From positions 1 to 35,281 of the forward strand of contig CAIUSP010000073.1 in NCBI GenBank assembly GCA_903901855.1: a stretch of 35,281 nt of DNA, written 5' to 3'. The DNA comes from an uncultured bacterium. Lineage in GTDB: Bacteria > Actinomycetota > Thermoleophilia > Solirubrobacterales > 70-9. The notes under the pieces were generated by a model. It was not told the DNA's origin. It was given only the letters and a program-made list of their open reading frames with translations, and ran no database searches. Position numbers and translations under genes: made by a program. Position 1 is the first letter of the stretch. Each line of letters opens with the position of its first letter. Below, piece by piece: positions 15,943 to 23,823 of the stretch.

Positions 15943-17004
15943 TCAGGCGACCGCAATCTCCACGGCCTTCTTCAAATCGTCTACCCAGATATCGGGCTTG
16001 AAGTCCTCCACGCGTTCCCTGCCTGCAGCTGCCAGACGCAAGCGGAGAGCCTCGTCTCCGGCCAACCTCTCCATCGCCTGCGCGAGAGCAGCCGCATCCC
16101 CCTCTGGCACAACCAATGCGGTTTCTCCGTCGGTCGCGAGTCCGCCAAGGGCGGCGCCAACAGAGTCGCTCGAGACCACCGCCAACCCTTGACACATCGC
16201 CTCGGCGACCACGATCCCCCACGGCTCCTTGAATGTGCGTGTGGTGATGGAGGGGACCACCAGCACATCGCTGGCCGCATAGACCTCGCGCATTTGCTCA
16301 CGCGCGACCGAATGTTGAACACTGATACCCGCCGGATACCCACCATCAGGACTCCAGGTGCCATCGCCGATCATCCGAAGGGTCGCCCCTTGGTCGGCGA
16401 GCCCGCTGCGCCTCCAAGCATCCAGCAAGATGTGCGGACCCTTTTCGATCTCTTGCCTGCCGGCGAAGAGGAATTTCAGACCGTCACCTCGGCTCATCGA
16501 CACCGGCGTCGTCCAGAAATCGAGATCGACCGGGTCCATCGAGGTCACCACGGTCTCAGCTCCCAGCGAGGCGGCGAGCCTCGACTGCGGCTCCCCGTAA
16601 GAGAGCACCGCGCTCGACCATCTGAACACCCGGCGGAGAATCCGCCTGCCCACCCGCCAGCGCAGAGTTCCGGGAACCTCCTGAAGACCCACCCAGACGA
16701 TCAGCGGCAAACCCGCCCTGTGAGTGGAGAACGCCGCAAGGGAAAACGATGTGGGTCCCTGCGTCTCGATCATCACCGCGCCGTAACGGCCCGAGCGAAT
16801 CAGCTTCGGTATCTCCCAAGTCGTGGCATCGACCTGGGGAACTGAATCGGGAAGTCGGGCGAGACCCCCTCCGTGAGGGACGTCGTTTGCGAGGTCCACC
16901 ACCTCGATCGAGATCTCCGCAGCCAATCGCTCGATCGCCGCAACCCGATTGGGCAGAACCTGTGCGAGCAGGATCAGTAGGGGTTTCTCAGTCGTAGTCG
17001 TCAC
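15943..17004 (-). CDS. Glycosyltransferase family 4
   Basis: About 353 aa. A GT-B-fold retaining glycosyltransferase that adds one sugar from a nucleotide sugar. The C-terminal domain shows FLFAGRQEIEKGPHILLDAW, LRMIGDGTW, YAASDVLVVPSI and the EPWGIVVAEAMCQG motif with the conserved Glu pair, followed by SDSVGAALGGLATDGETALV. The N-terminal domain begins EKPLLILLAQVLPNR. Longer in-frame starts exist up to 17136, but GTG 17004 (VTTTTEKPLL) fits the domain start. TACCCT lies nine bases ahead of that GTG, and a 15-bp palindrome lies a further 50 bases upstream. It is the first gene of a seven-gene minus-strand operon ending with the sulfotransferase. Confidence 0.88.
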   Translation of the reverse strand: MTTTTEKPLLILLAQVLPNRVAAIERLAAEISIEVVDLANDVPHGGGLARLPDSVPQVDATTWEIPKLIRSGRYGAVMIETQGPTSFSLAAFSTHRAGLPLIVWVGLQEVPGTLRWRVGRRILRRVFRWSSAVLSYGEPQSRLAASLGAETVVTSMDPVDLDFWTTPVSMSRGDGLKFLFAGRQEIEKGPHILLDAWRRSGLADQGATLRMIGDGTWSPDGGYPAGISVQHSVAREQMREVYAASDVLVVPSITTRTFKEPWGIVVAEAMCQGLAVVSSDSVGAALGGLATDGETALVVPEGDAAALAQAMERLAGDEALRLRLAAAGRERVEDFKPDIWVDDLKKAVEIAVA

Positions 17005-17055
17005 CGGGGTGTCAGGGTAACCCGGCTTCACGCACAACCTTGGTGTGCTGGCTAA

Positions 17056-17070
17056 GCGATCAGTGATCGC
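17056..17070. promoter_or_regulatory. 15-bp perfect palindrome upstream of glycan operon
   Basis: GCGATCA-G-TGATCGC is a perfect inverted repeat with a one-base centre. It lies in the 169-base gap between the peroxiredoxin stop (17174) and the GT4 start (17004). No T-tract follows on either strand, so it looks more like an operator than a terminator. The rest of this gap holds no gene. Confidence 0.35.
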
Positions 17071-17173
17071 GCGGGAAGAGTCGCGGCGCTGCGGCGTGAA
17101 AGCCGCTCCAAAGGGCGAGACACCAGCCGGCATCACTTCGCCGACCGAAGTCTGCCCCGGAACCTTCAGACAA

Positions 17174-17833
17174 CTACTTGCTGGGGTCCGGGACGATCCG
17201 GATGTACGGCTTGGGTTCCTCCCACTCGCCGAAGATCTCCTTGGCCTGATCGTTGTCGACCGAGCCGGCGATGACCACGTCCTCGCCCTTCTTCCAGTTG
17301 GCGGGTGTGGCGACCTTGTGGTCGGCGGTCAGCTGGAGCGAATCGATCACCCTCAGGACCTCGTCGAAGTTCCTGCCGGTGGTCATCGGGTAGACGAGGA
17401 TCAGCTTGATCTTCTTGTCCGGACCGATCACGAAGACGTTGCGAACGGTCTGGTTGTCCGCCGGGGTCCGGTCAGCCGGATCGCCTTCCACCTCGGCCGG
17501 AAGCATTCCGTACGCCTTCGAGATCGCGAAGTCGGCGTCGGATATCAGCGGGTAGTTGGGGGCCGTGCCCTGGGTTTCCTCGATGTCCTTGGACCATTCG
17601 GCGTGCTTGTCGAGCGGATCGACCGAGAGGCCGACGATCTTGACGTTGCGCTCATCGAACTGAGGCTTGGCGCTGGCCATGTAGCCGAGTTCGGTGGTGC
17701 AGATCGGGGTGAAGTCTTTCGGGTGGGAGAAGAGCACCGCCCACGAGTCACCGATCCAGTCGTGGAAGTTGATCTTTCCTTCTGTCGTCTCCGCCTCGAA
17801 ATCGGGGGCGGTCTCGCCGAGCTGCAAGGTCAT
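17174..17833 (-). CDS. 1-Cys peroxiredoxin (Prx6 family)
   Basis: 219 aa. It reduces hydrogen peroxide and organic hydroperoxides. The active-site motif PKDFTPICTTE has the peroxidatic Cys45; there is no other cysteine in the protein, so it is the 1-Cys type and needs an outside thiol for recycling. The Prx6-type C-terminal arm is present (LVYPMTTGRNFDEVLRVID, then TPANWKKGEDVVI). The ribosome site is excellent: AAAGGAG (17840-17846) six bases before ATG 17833. TATAAC (17865-17870) is a good -10. It is probably its own transcription unit, downstream of tRNA-Thr. Confidence 0.95.
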   Translation of the reverse strand: MTLQLGETAPDFEAETTEGKINFHDWIGDSWAVLFSHPKDFTPICTTELGYMASAKPQFDERNVKIVGLSVDPLDKHAEWSKDIEETQGTAPNYPLISDADFAISKAYGMLPAEVEGDPADRTPADNQTVRNVFVIGPDKKIKLILVYPMTTGRNFDEVLRVIDSLQLTADHKVATPANWKKGEDVVIAGSVDNDQAKEIFGEWEEPKPYIRIVPDPSK

Positions 17834-17839
17834 CTGAAT

Positions 17840-17870
17840 CTCCTTTAGTCGATCTGGATTAAGGGTTATA
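17840..17870 (-). promoter_or_regulatory. Peroxiredoxin -10 element and ribosome site
   Basis: On the minus strand TATAAC (17865-17870) matches five of six -10 consensus bases. It is followed about 18 bases later by AAAGGAG (17840-17846), six bases from the ATG. A convincing -35 hexamer is not seen. This is the clearest consensus-like ribosome site in the window. Confidence 0.55.
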
Positions 17871-17922
17871 GCGAACCCGAGCCGGATTGGCTACCTCGAA
17901 GTGACGGCGGGCGTGAGCTCAG

Positions 17923-17995
<73 letters not shown>

Positions 17996-18014
17996 GCAGA
18001 GTGGAGCGTAGCGA

Positions 18015-18953
18015 CTAGAGGCCCCTCGCCCAAGCGACCTGCTCCTCCAGACCCTCCTGCAGATCAACCTTCGGCTTCCAGCCAAGCAGCTCCTCGGCTT
18101 GGGAGATATCGGCGATGGTCGCGGCTGGATCAGCCGGATGAGCATCACGTCGATCGACCGCCACCTCGTGACCGGCGATGCCGGAGATCAGATCGACCAG
18201 TTCGCTCACCGCATGTGAATCCGGCGAGCCGATGTTCAGCACCGTGCCCGGGGCGAGATCGGTGTCGAGCGCAGTGAGGATCGAAGCGACCGCATCGCCC
18301 ACGTGCACCCAGGCGCGGCGCTGGGTGCCGTCGCCGAGCAGCGGCAGTGGAGGACCTCCGGTCGCCGCCTCGATGGCCCGGGCACAGAGCATGTCCGGCC
18401 TCTGCCGCGTTCCGTAAACGGTGAAAAATCTCAGGCAGGCGACAGGAACTCCCCCTGCGGCTGCGTCGTCCGCCACTTGCTCCATCTCGGCCTTGCTCTG
18501 CCCGTAGGGCGCTATCGGCTCGAGAGGATCGAGCTCGGTCGAGGGAGAGCCATCTTCGCGAGCGCCGCCGTAGACGGCGGAACTCGATGCGAGCAGGATC
18601 GACCCGACCCCAGCGCCGTGAGCGGCGACGAGCAGCCGTCGCGGAAGATCGACGTTCAACCGCTCGTACTCCGGCAGGTCGGACTCGCCCCCTCGGGCAT
18701 CGGTGAAGGCTGCCAGGTGGACCAGGGCATCGGCGCCCTCGAGCAGATCGACCAGATCGAGCTCCGTTAGGTCGGCCTCGATCAGCTCGAACCCGTCGCT
18801 GTCGATTGCCGAGGCGAGGTTTCGCTCCTTGATCGAGCGGGAGTAGTTGGGCGCAAACGAATCAACACCGACTACCGTGTCGCCGCGTTCGAGAAGCGCA
18901 TCGGTCAGGTGCGAGCCGATGAAGCCGGCTGCACCTGTCACTACTACCTTCAC
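18015..18953 (-). CDS. NAD-dependent sugar epimerase/dehydratase
   Basis: 312 aa. It belongs to the extended SDR family, like UDP-glucose 4-epimerase, and probably acts on a nucleotide sugar. It begins with the Rossmann motif VTGAAGFIGSHLTDALLERG and has VDSFAPNYSRSIKERNL, LVHLAAFTDARGG, LLASSSAVYGG and the catalytic Tyr-x3-Lys in PYGQSKAEME. FFTVYGTRQRPDM and HVGDAVASI are typical of this subgroup. GTG 18953 starts three bases after the stop of the SDR gene. The neighbouring tRNA-Thr may be co-transcribed. The exact sugar cannot be given. Confidence 0.85.
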   Translation of the reverse strand: MKVVVTGAAGFIGSHLTDALLERGDTVVGVDSFAPNYSRSIKERNLASAIDSDGFELIEADLTELDLVDLLEGADALVHLAAFTDARGGESDLPEYERLNVDLPRRLLVAAHGAGVGSILLASSSAVYGGAREDGSPSTELDPLEPIAPYGQSKAEMEQVADDAAAGGVPVACLRFFTVYGTRQRPDMLCARAIEAATGGPPLPLLGDGTQRRAWVHVGDAVASILTALDTDLAPGTVLNIGSPDSHAVSELVDLISGIAGHEVAVDRRDAHPADPAATIADISQAEELLGWKPKVDLQEGLEEQVAWARGL

Positions 18954-18956
18954 TTC

Positions 18957-19682
18957 TCAAGACCCCGCTGGGAAGAGATCCAGCCGCTGCCCGTTCATCG
19001 AGGAGGCCGCTTCAGAGCAGAGGTAGACGATCGAATCCGCGATCTGCTCGGTCGAGGTGAAGGTGGAGAAGTCCTTGTCGGGCTCATCGGCTCGCATCTG
19101 AGCGGTGACTATCGCGTTGACCACGAGGATGTTCGATGTCGCTCTGGTATCGGTGAGCGAATCAGCGAGCGACAGCGTCCAAGCCTCTGCCGCTGCCTTT
19201 GCCGAGGCGTATGCGGCGCTGGTCGCATTGGGCTTCTGGGCAACCGATGAGGAGACCAGCACGAACCGCCCTTGGGGCGAGTTCGAGAGCGACGAGTAGA
19301 AAGCACGAGAGGTGTGCTGAACGGTGCGCACCAGCAGGTCGTGCAGGAACTCGTAATCGGCCAGGTCGAAACTCTCGATCGGCTCGCCTCCACGCCAGCC
19401 GCCGACCAGATGGATCAACCCGTCGCAGTGCCCGAACTGCCCGCTGACTGCCTGCGCCCAGCCAGCAGCTGCAGCCGGATCGAGCAGATCCACCTCGTAG
19501 GGCTGCAGGCGGTCTTCGCCGAGTTCGAGTGAATCCACCACGCCGTGTGCGCTCTCGAGGCTCCGGTCGGCAAGGGAGAGAGATGCGCCAGCCGAGGCGA
19601 GTCGCTCGCAGACCGCTGGTCCCAAACCACCTGCCGCTCCAGCGACGGCGTAAACCCTTCCATCGAGCGTGTGCTCTCCCAT
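18957..19682 (-). CDS. Short-chain dehydrogenase/reductase
   Basis: About 241 aa. A classical SDR oxidoreductase using NAD(P)H. The cofactor motif is VAGAAGGLGPAVCERLASAG, followed by LIHLVGGWRGG (in place of NNAG), LVSSSVAQ with the catalytic Ser, and AYASAKAAAEAW with Tyr-x3-Lys. The C-terminus (STFTSTEQIADSIVYLCSEAASSMNGQRLDL) is typical. A start at 19703 is possible, but ATG 19682 is preferred; TATCTT (19690-19695) lies exactly seven bases before it, the spacing of a leaderless -10. Its start is 19 bases from the divergent purU start. The substrate is unknown. Confidence 0.85.
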   Translation of the reverse strand: MGEHTLDGRVYAVAGAAGGLGPAVCERLASAGASLSLADRSLESAHGVVDSLELGEDRLQPYEVDLLDPAAAAGWAQAVSGQFGHCDGLIHLVGGWRGGEPIESFDLADYEFLHDLLVRTVQHTSRAFYSSLSNSPQGRFVLVSSSVAQKPNATSAAYASAKAAAEAWTLSLADSLTDTRATSNILVVNAIVTAQMRADEPDKDFSTFTSTEQIADSIVYLCSEAASSMNGQRLDLFPAGS

Positions 19683-19689
19683 TGCTGGA

Positions 19690-19695
19690 AAGATA
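19690..19695 (-). promoter_or_regulatory. Possible leaderless -10 element for the SDR gene
   Basis: TATCTT on the minus strand, seven bases before ATG 19682, would place the transcript start on the A of the start codon. There is no Shine-Dalgarno sequence between them and no good -35. Confidence 0.4.
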
Positions 19696-19701
19696 GGTGG
19701 C

Positions 19702-20544
19702 ATGAGCGATCACCTGCTTCTCAGTTGCCCCGACAGGCCTGGCATCGTTGCCGCGGTCACCGGATTCCTCGCTGCTCGCGAATTCAACATCGTCGAACTC
19801 GACCAGTACTCCGAGTCAGGGGAGTTGGTGATGCGGGTTGCCTTCGACCACGAAGGCTCACACGAGCACATCGAGGATGCGTTCGCAGAAGAGGTCGGAA
19901 AGCCACTCGATGCCAAATGGCGGATCGAGCACGCCGATCGTATGCGGAAGGTCGTGCTGATGGCATCGCGTGAGGACCACTGCCTGCACGACATCCTCTC
20001 CCGGGCTTCGCGCAAGGAGATCCTCGCCGAGGTGACCGCGGTGATCTCCAACCATCCCGATGCGGCGGCGCTCGCAGAGAGCCATCAGGTCCCCTTTCAC
20101 CACCTAGCGGTTGGCAAGGAGACGAAGGCCTCGGCCGAAAAGGCAGCACTCGATCTGATGCGCGCCGACCCACCCGAGCTGGTGATCCTCGCTCGCTACA
20201 TGCAGATCCTCTCGCCGGAGTTCCTCGCTGGCATCGAAGAGATCGGCGCCGCAGTGATCAACATCCACCACAGCTTCCTGCCTGCCTTCGCCGGCGGTGA
20301 TCCGTACCGCCGGGCTTACGAGCGTGGCGTGAAGATGATCGGGGCGACCGCCCACTACGTGACAGAGGAACTCGACGCAGGACCGATCATCGATCAGGGA
20401 ACGGCGGCGGTAACCCACAGGGATGCGGTCGAGGACCTGGTCGCGATCGGGCGAGATCTCGAGCGGGTGGTATTGGCTCGGGCGGTGGGAGCCCACCTCG
20501 CCGACCGCGTGTTCACGATCGGTGGCCGGACGATCGTCTTCTGA
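19702..20544 (+). CDS. purU: Formyltetrahydrofolate deformylase
   Basis: 280 aa. PurU hydrolyses 10-formyl-THF to THF and formate, balancing the one-carbon pool. The N-terminal ACT domain begins LLLSCPDRPGIVAAVTGFL. The C-terminal formyltransferase domain shows VISNHPD, VPFHHL, LVILARYMQILSPEF, the catalytic-region motif INIHHSFLPAF, GATAHYVTEELDAGPII and a conserved VLARAV segment. Length is normal. ATG 19702 is chosen because the ACT domain follows at once; the ribosome site is weak (AGGTGG just before it). It is divergent from the SDR gene. Confidence 0.96.
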   Translation: MSDHLLLSCPDRPGIVAAVTGFLAAREFNIVELDQYSESGELVMRVAFDHEGSHEHIEDAFAEEVGKPLDAKWRIEHADRMRKVVLMASREDHCLHDILSRASRKEILAEVTAVISNHPDAAALAESHQVPFHHLAVGKETKASAEKAALDLMRADPPELVILARYMQILSPEFLAGIEEIGAAVINIHHSFLPAFAGGDPYRRAYERGVKMIGATAHYVTEELDAGPIIDQGTAAVTHRDAVEDLVAIGRDLERVVLARAVGAHLADRVFTIGGRTIVF

Positions 20545-20556
20545 AACGGGACTGCA

Positions 20557-20638
20557 TGGGGGAGGAAGGATTCGAACCTTCGTAGGCAGAGCCAACGGGT
20601 TTACAGCCCGTCCCCTTTAACCACTCGGGCACTCCCCC
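20557..20638 (-). tRNA. tRNA-Tyr (anticodon GTA)
   Basis: 82 bases. Acceptor GGGGGAG/CTCCCCC with discriminator A, anticodon stem ACGGG/CCCGT around CTGTAAA (anticodon GTA), a long class II variable arm (TGGCTCTGCCTACG) and T-arm AAGG-TTCGAAT-CCTT. CCA is not encoded. It lies 12 bases beyond the convergent purU stop. Confidence 0.97.
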
Positions 20639-20686
20639 AGAGGATGCGTGGATTCTAGGTAGGTCTGCAGTTCGGCGCAAAGAGAC

Positions 20687-22048
20687 TCAGGTCACCGCAA
20701 CCCGGGCGATCGTGCTGATCGACTGGTAGTAGAGATCGCGATCGAACCCCGGTGCGGGAAAGAGGAACGCCTGCGAGGGAGAAGGCACCGCGGCCCGGGC
20801 TTTCTCCTCACCGGTGTCGAGGTCGAGCACCACCACCTGATCGGAGCCGAGGAAGCCAGAGTTACGCCGGACGAACGAGGACTTGCCGAGCAGATCGATC
20901 GAGGGTCTGAGAGCGCGGCGGACAGGCTTGCGCCTGAGGAACGCAAGATCTCGGAAGTCCTGCACCACCAACTCGCGCGTGTCGGGGAAGAGGATCAGGT
21001 GGCCAGCGTGCGCCAATCCGTCGCGCCTCCATTGCGGGAGCAGCTCGTCGCCTTCCAACTTCCAGCCGCCGACGACGGCGTTGCCGGCGTCGTAGGCGAT
21101 GACGAGCTCCTCCACGGGGTCGTATGCCGGAGGGTTCGACTCGGTTCCAAAGGGCAGACCGCTGATCTCGAGCGATCTGGTCGTCCCGTCGTCGAGCCGC
21201 GACCACCACAGCCGCACCGGATCGGCTCGGTCGCCCGATCCGAGCATCGAACGGTCGACGTGGTTCTGGCCCTGATCCATCCAGAAGACGTGCTCAGGGG
21301 TGATCACCGGATCCCAGCCGAACGAACGCTCGGGTTCCGGCCCGTAGGAGGGTCGCCATTCGTCGTCGAGAGTGAGTGTTCCCGCGTCACGATCGAAGAC
21401 GATCCGGAAGACCTTGGTGGTCCCGATCGCGATCACCGTCTTTCCGTCACCCGCGAGCCTCGCGATCGACGGCTCGGGAAGGGGCAGCGAGGGTGCGAGC
21501 GACTCGAGGGTTTCGGGATCGAGCACCTCGACTGTCGAGGGGGCGAGCCCTGCAGGTGCGTCGCAGTCCTTGGTGATCAATTCGCCGGAGTCGAGCAGGA
21601 CGAAAGAGTTGTAGGGACGGTCCACCGGAAGTTCCCGGCGGGCCTTGACGGTCAGCCCCGGATCTAGGCGATAGGCCCATCGACCCAGCACCGCATACAG
21701 ATCGCCGTTGGCATGAGCAGCCACCCCACCCGGCCAGTAGCGACCACACTCGAGATCACCGGTGGTAGCTGTGACCTCCAGCGTCTCGGGATCGAGTCGC
21801 TCGACCCAGCCCTTGGCTGGTCCCTGCTGCGGCCCACCCCAGGGCATCTCGCGGCGCAGCGCGAACAACTCCCCGTGATCTCGTCGCACCAGCGAATCCG
21901 TGGCAAAAGCATCTCTGACCGCAACCGTCTCCAACCTCTCCCCCGGCTCGAGATCGAGACCACTGATCCCCTCGGCGACGCACCAGCGGCGCGGCCCACC
22001 GTCCTCGCAGGTCCAGGGTTGGGGCCAGTAGGCACCAGGTTGGCTCAC
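20687..22048 (-). CDS. Unrecognised beta-propeller-like protein
   Basis: 453 aa, no family named with confidence. Repeating segments of about 40-60 residues end in hydrophobic/aromatic strands with dipeptides such as LDPETLEV, LDPETLES and LDLDTGEEKA ('coordinate = value' type repeats), as in PQQ/WD-like propellers. There is no signal peptide or membrane helix, so it is probably cytoplasmic. The first residues contain two cysteines (PWTCEDGGPRRWCVAEG). It starts at GTG 22048, nine bases after the sulfatase stop, so it belongs to the sulfatase operon. A role alongside the sulfatase is inference only. Confidence 0.6.
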   Translation of the reverse strand: MSQPGAYWPQPWTCEDGGPRRWCVAEGISGLDLEPGERLETVAVRDAFATDSLVRRDHGELFALRREMPWGGPQQGPAKGWVERLDPETLEVTATTGDLECGRYWPGGVAAHANGDLYAVLGRWAYRLDPGLTVKARRELPVDRPYNSFVLLDSGELITKDCDAPAGLAPSTVEVLDPETLESLAPSLPLPEPSIARLAGDGKTVIAIGTTKVFRIVFDRDAGTLTLDDEWRPSYGPEPERSFGWDPVITPEHVFWMDQGQNHVDRSMLGSGDRADPVRLWWSRLDDGTTRSLEISGLPFGTESNPPAYDPVEELVIAYDAGNAVVGGWKLEGDELLPQWRRDGLAHAGHLILFPDTRELVVQDFRDLAFLRRKPVRRALRPSIDLLGKSSFVRRNSGFLGSDQVVVLDLDTGEEKARAAVPSPSQAFLFPAPGFDRDLYYQSISTIARVAVT

Positions 22049-22057
22049 GCGGAGAGG

Positions 22058-23779
22058 CTAACCGGGCGAGCGGAAGCAGGAGGTGCCGGCGCACTCCTTC
22101 AGCTCTTCTGCCTTGGCCCGGAGTTCATCGAGGACCTGCTGGATCGCAGGGTCACTCGATTCGATCAGGTTCTCCAACTCGTACGGGTCGTTCAGCAGGT
22201 CGTAGAGCTCCTCCTCTTCGGAGCGGCCCTTGGTCGCGTTGGCTACCCACTTGACGTACTTGTAGCGCTCGGTGCGCACCCCGTAATAAGGCGTATCCCA
22301 TTCGTAGGGAAAGCCCGGCAGGACGAAGAGGTCTCTCGTGGCCTCGATCGGCACGTATTCGCGAACCGACTCTCCGGTCTTCGCAACCGGGATCAGGGAG
22401 GTACCGTCCTGGACGCGACCGGGCGAAGGGTTGACCTTGGTCGCCTGCAATACGGTCGAGGTCAGGTCGGTGTTCGCCACCAGCGCATCTACGGTCTTGT
22501 TCTTCGGGATGCCCGGTCCCCGGATGATCAAGGGCACCCTGATGGATTCCTCGTAAGGAACGAACTTGTCTCCGACGATCCTGTGCTCTCCCATCATCCA
22601 GCCGTTGTCAGAGGTGAAGATGATCATCGTGTTGTTCAGCTTGCCCGCGTTCTTGAGTGCATCGACGATCCGCTTGACGCCGTCATCCACCGCCTTGAGG
22701 GATCCGTACCGGCCCCGGTAGTAGTTATCGAGCATGGTGAGGCTGGGATGGCCGAAGGTTCCGTTCACAGGGATGTCACCCAACCGCGAGGTGAACTTGC
22801 TCTGGAAGAAGTCTGGCTTGTCGGAGATGTCGGCCTCGTCGAAACTCGGAGAGTTGCGCGGCGCGGACTTGCCCTGCACCAAGTTGTCGTAGCGAGGCGG
22901 AACCCTGGGGTTGATGCCGCGGTATCCGACCTGCTCGGTCACATCCTCGCGGTGCGGAGCGGGCGGCGCATACTGCATGTAGAAGGGTTTGGACGAGCCC
23001 TTGGTAGAGCGGACGAAGTTGACCGCCCGATTCGACAACTCATCGACCAGATACTTCTTCCGGGACGTGGTTCCGTAGGTTCCTCCATGCGCATCGTTGA
23101 AGGCCCGCGTCGCGAGTATCTGCCCGATCAGGGTGGTCGGGTCGTTGAGATTGTCGAGGTTGGCGAACCGGGTCAATTCCTGTCTCGACACCACACCGGA
23201 AAGCCTCATGACCTCGCCGATCCAATCCTTGGATCCGATCTGGTTGGTCTGGTTGTTGTCGCGGATCCTGGTGTTGAGGAAGTCGTACGAAGTCTGATCG
23301 ACCGTCCCGTGCCAATCACTCCACCCCGGCGGCTTGGTCAAGACACCGTCGTCCCCGTAGCCGTTCAGGTACTTGCCGACATGACTGGTCCGGTAACCGG
23401 CCTTCTGGAGCCACGCTGGCAGCAGGTTGCGCTGCTGCTCGGTGGTCAGACCATGGAACCCGGTCGGGTTGAAGTTGCCTCCGATGCCGTGGTTGTGCGC
23501 CATCTGCCCGCTCATGAAGCTGGTCCTCGACGGACAGCAGAGCGGAAAGGTCACGAACGAATTCGAGAAGGTCGTGCCCTGCGTCTTCAGCAACCGCCTC
23601 GTATTGGGCATCGCGGCCAGCTCGTCGAAGCGCTGATCGTCGGTCATGATCAGGACCACGTTGGGCCTCTTCGAGACGGCGGGCGAGGAGTCAGGGGCGA
23701 GAGCCAGCGCCATGGCGCAGCCGGCGAGCAGGACCGCCACCGCAGCGATCACGCGGCGTGAACCCATGGCGAAGCGCAT
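22058..23779 (-). CDS. Sulfatase, formylglycine type, probable lipoprotein
   Basis: 573 aa from ATG 23779. It should hydrolyse sulfate esters outside the cell. The N-terminus ends in a lipobox-like LLAGC (Cys21). The catalytic motif FPLCCPSRTSFMSGQ has Cys81 in CxPxR, the residue converted to formylglycine. Metal ligands appear in VVLIMTDDQR and IIFTSDNGWMMGEH. The C-terminal YKYVKWVAN...EELYDLLNDPYELENLI is the usual end of this family. A longer start at 23812 is possible, but GGAGAG nine bases before ATG 23779 supports the shorter one. It lies between a small membrane protein and the propeller-like protein on one strand. Substrate unknown. Confidence 0.93.
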   Translation of the reverse strand: MRFAMGSRRVIAAVAVLLAGCAMALALAPDSSPAVSKRPNVVLIMTDDQRFDELAAMPNTRRLLKTQGTTFSNSFVTFPLCCPSRTSFMSGQMAHNHGIGGNFNPTGFHGLTTEQQRNLLPAWLQKAGYRTSHVGKYLNGYGDDGVLTKPPGWSDWHGTVDQTSYDFLNTRIRDNNQTNQIGSKDWIGEVMRLSGVVSRQELTRFANLDNLNDPTTLIGQILATRAFNDAHGGTYGTTSRKKYLVDELSNRAVNFVRSTKGSSKPFYMQYAPPAPHREDVTEQVGYRGINPRVPPRYDNLVQGKSAPRNSPSFDEADISDKPDFFQSKFTSRLGDIPVNGTFGHPSLTMLDNYYRGRYGSLKAVDDGVKRIVDALKNAGKLNNTMIIFTSDNGWMMGEHRIVGDKFVPYEESIRVPLIIRGPGIPKNKTVDALVANTDLTSTVLQATKVNPSPGRVQDGTSLIPVAKTGESVREYVPIEATRDLFVLPGFPYEWDTPYYGVRTERYKYVKWVANATKGRSEEEELYDLLNDPYELENLIESSDPAIQQVLDELRAKAEELKECAGTSCFRSPG

Positions 23780-23823
23780 ATGACGAGTCTCTCCAGTCCC
23801 CGGCATCTCCATCTCAGAGACTA

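Noticed and set aside
21713-23761. Plus-strand open frame of 682 codons
   Set aside because: It is fully antisense to the sulfatase and propeller-like genes, is R/G/V/H-rich and shows no domain; it is a high-GC shadow frame.
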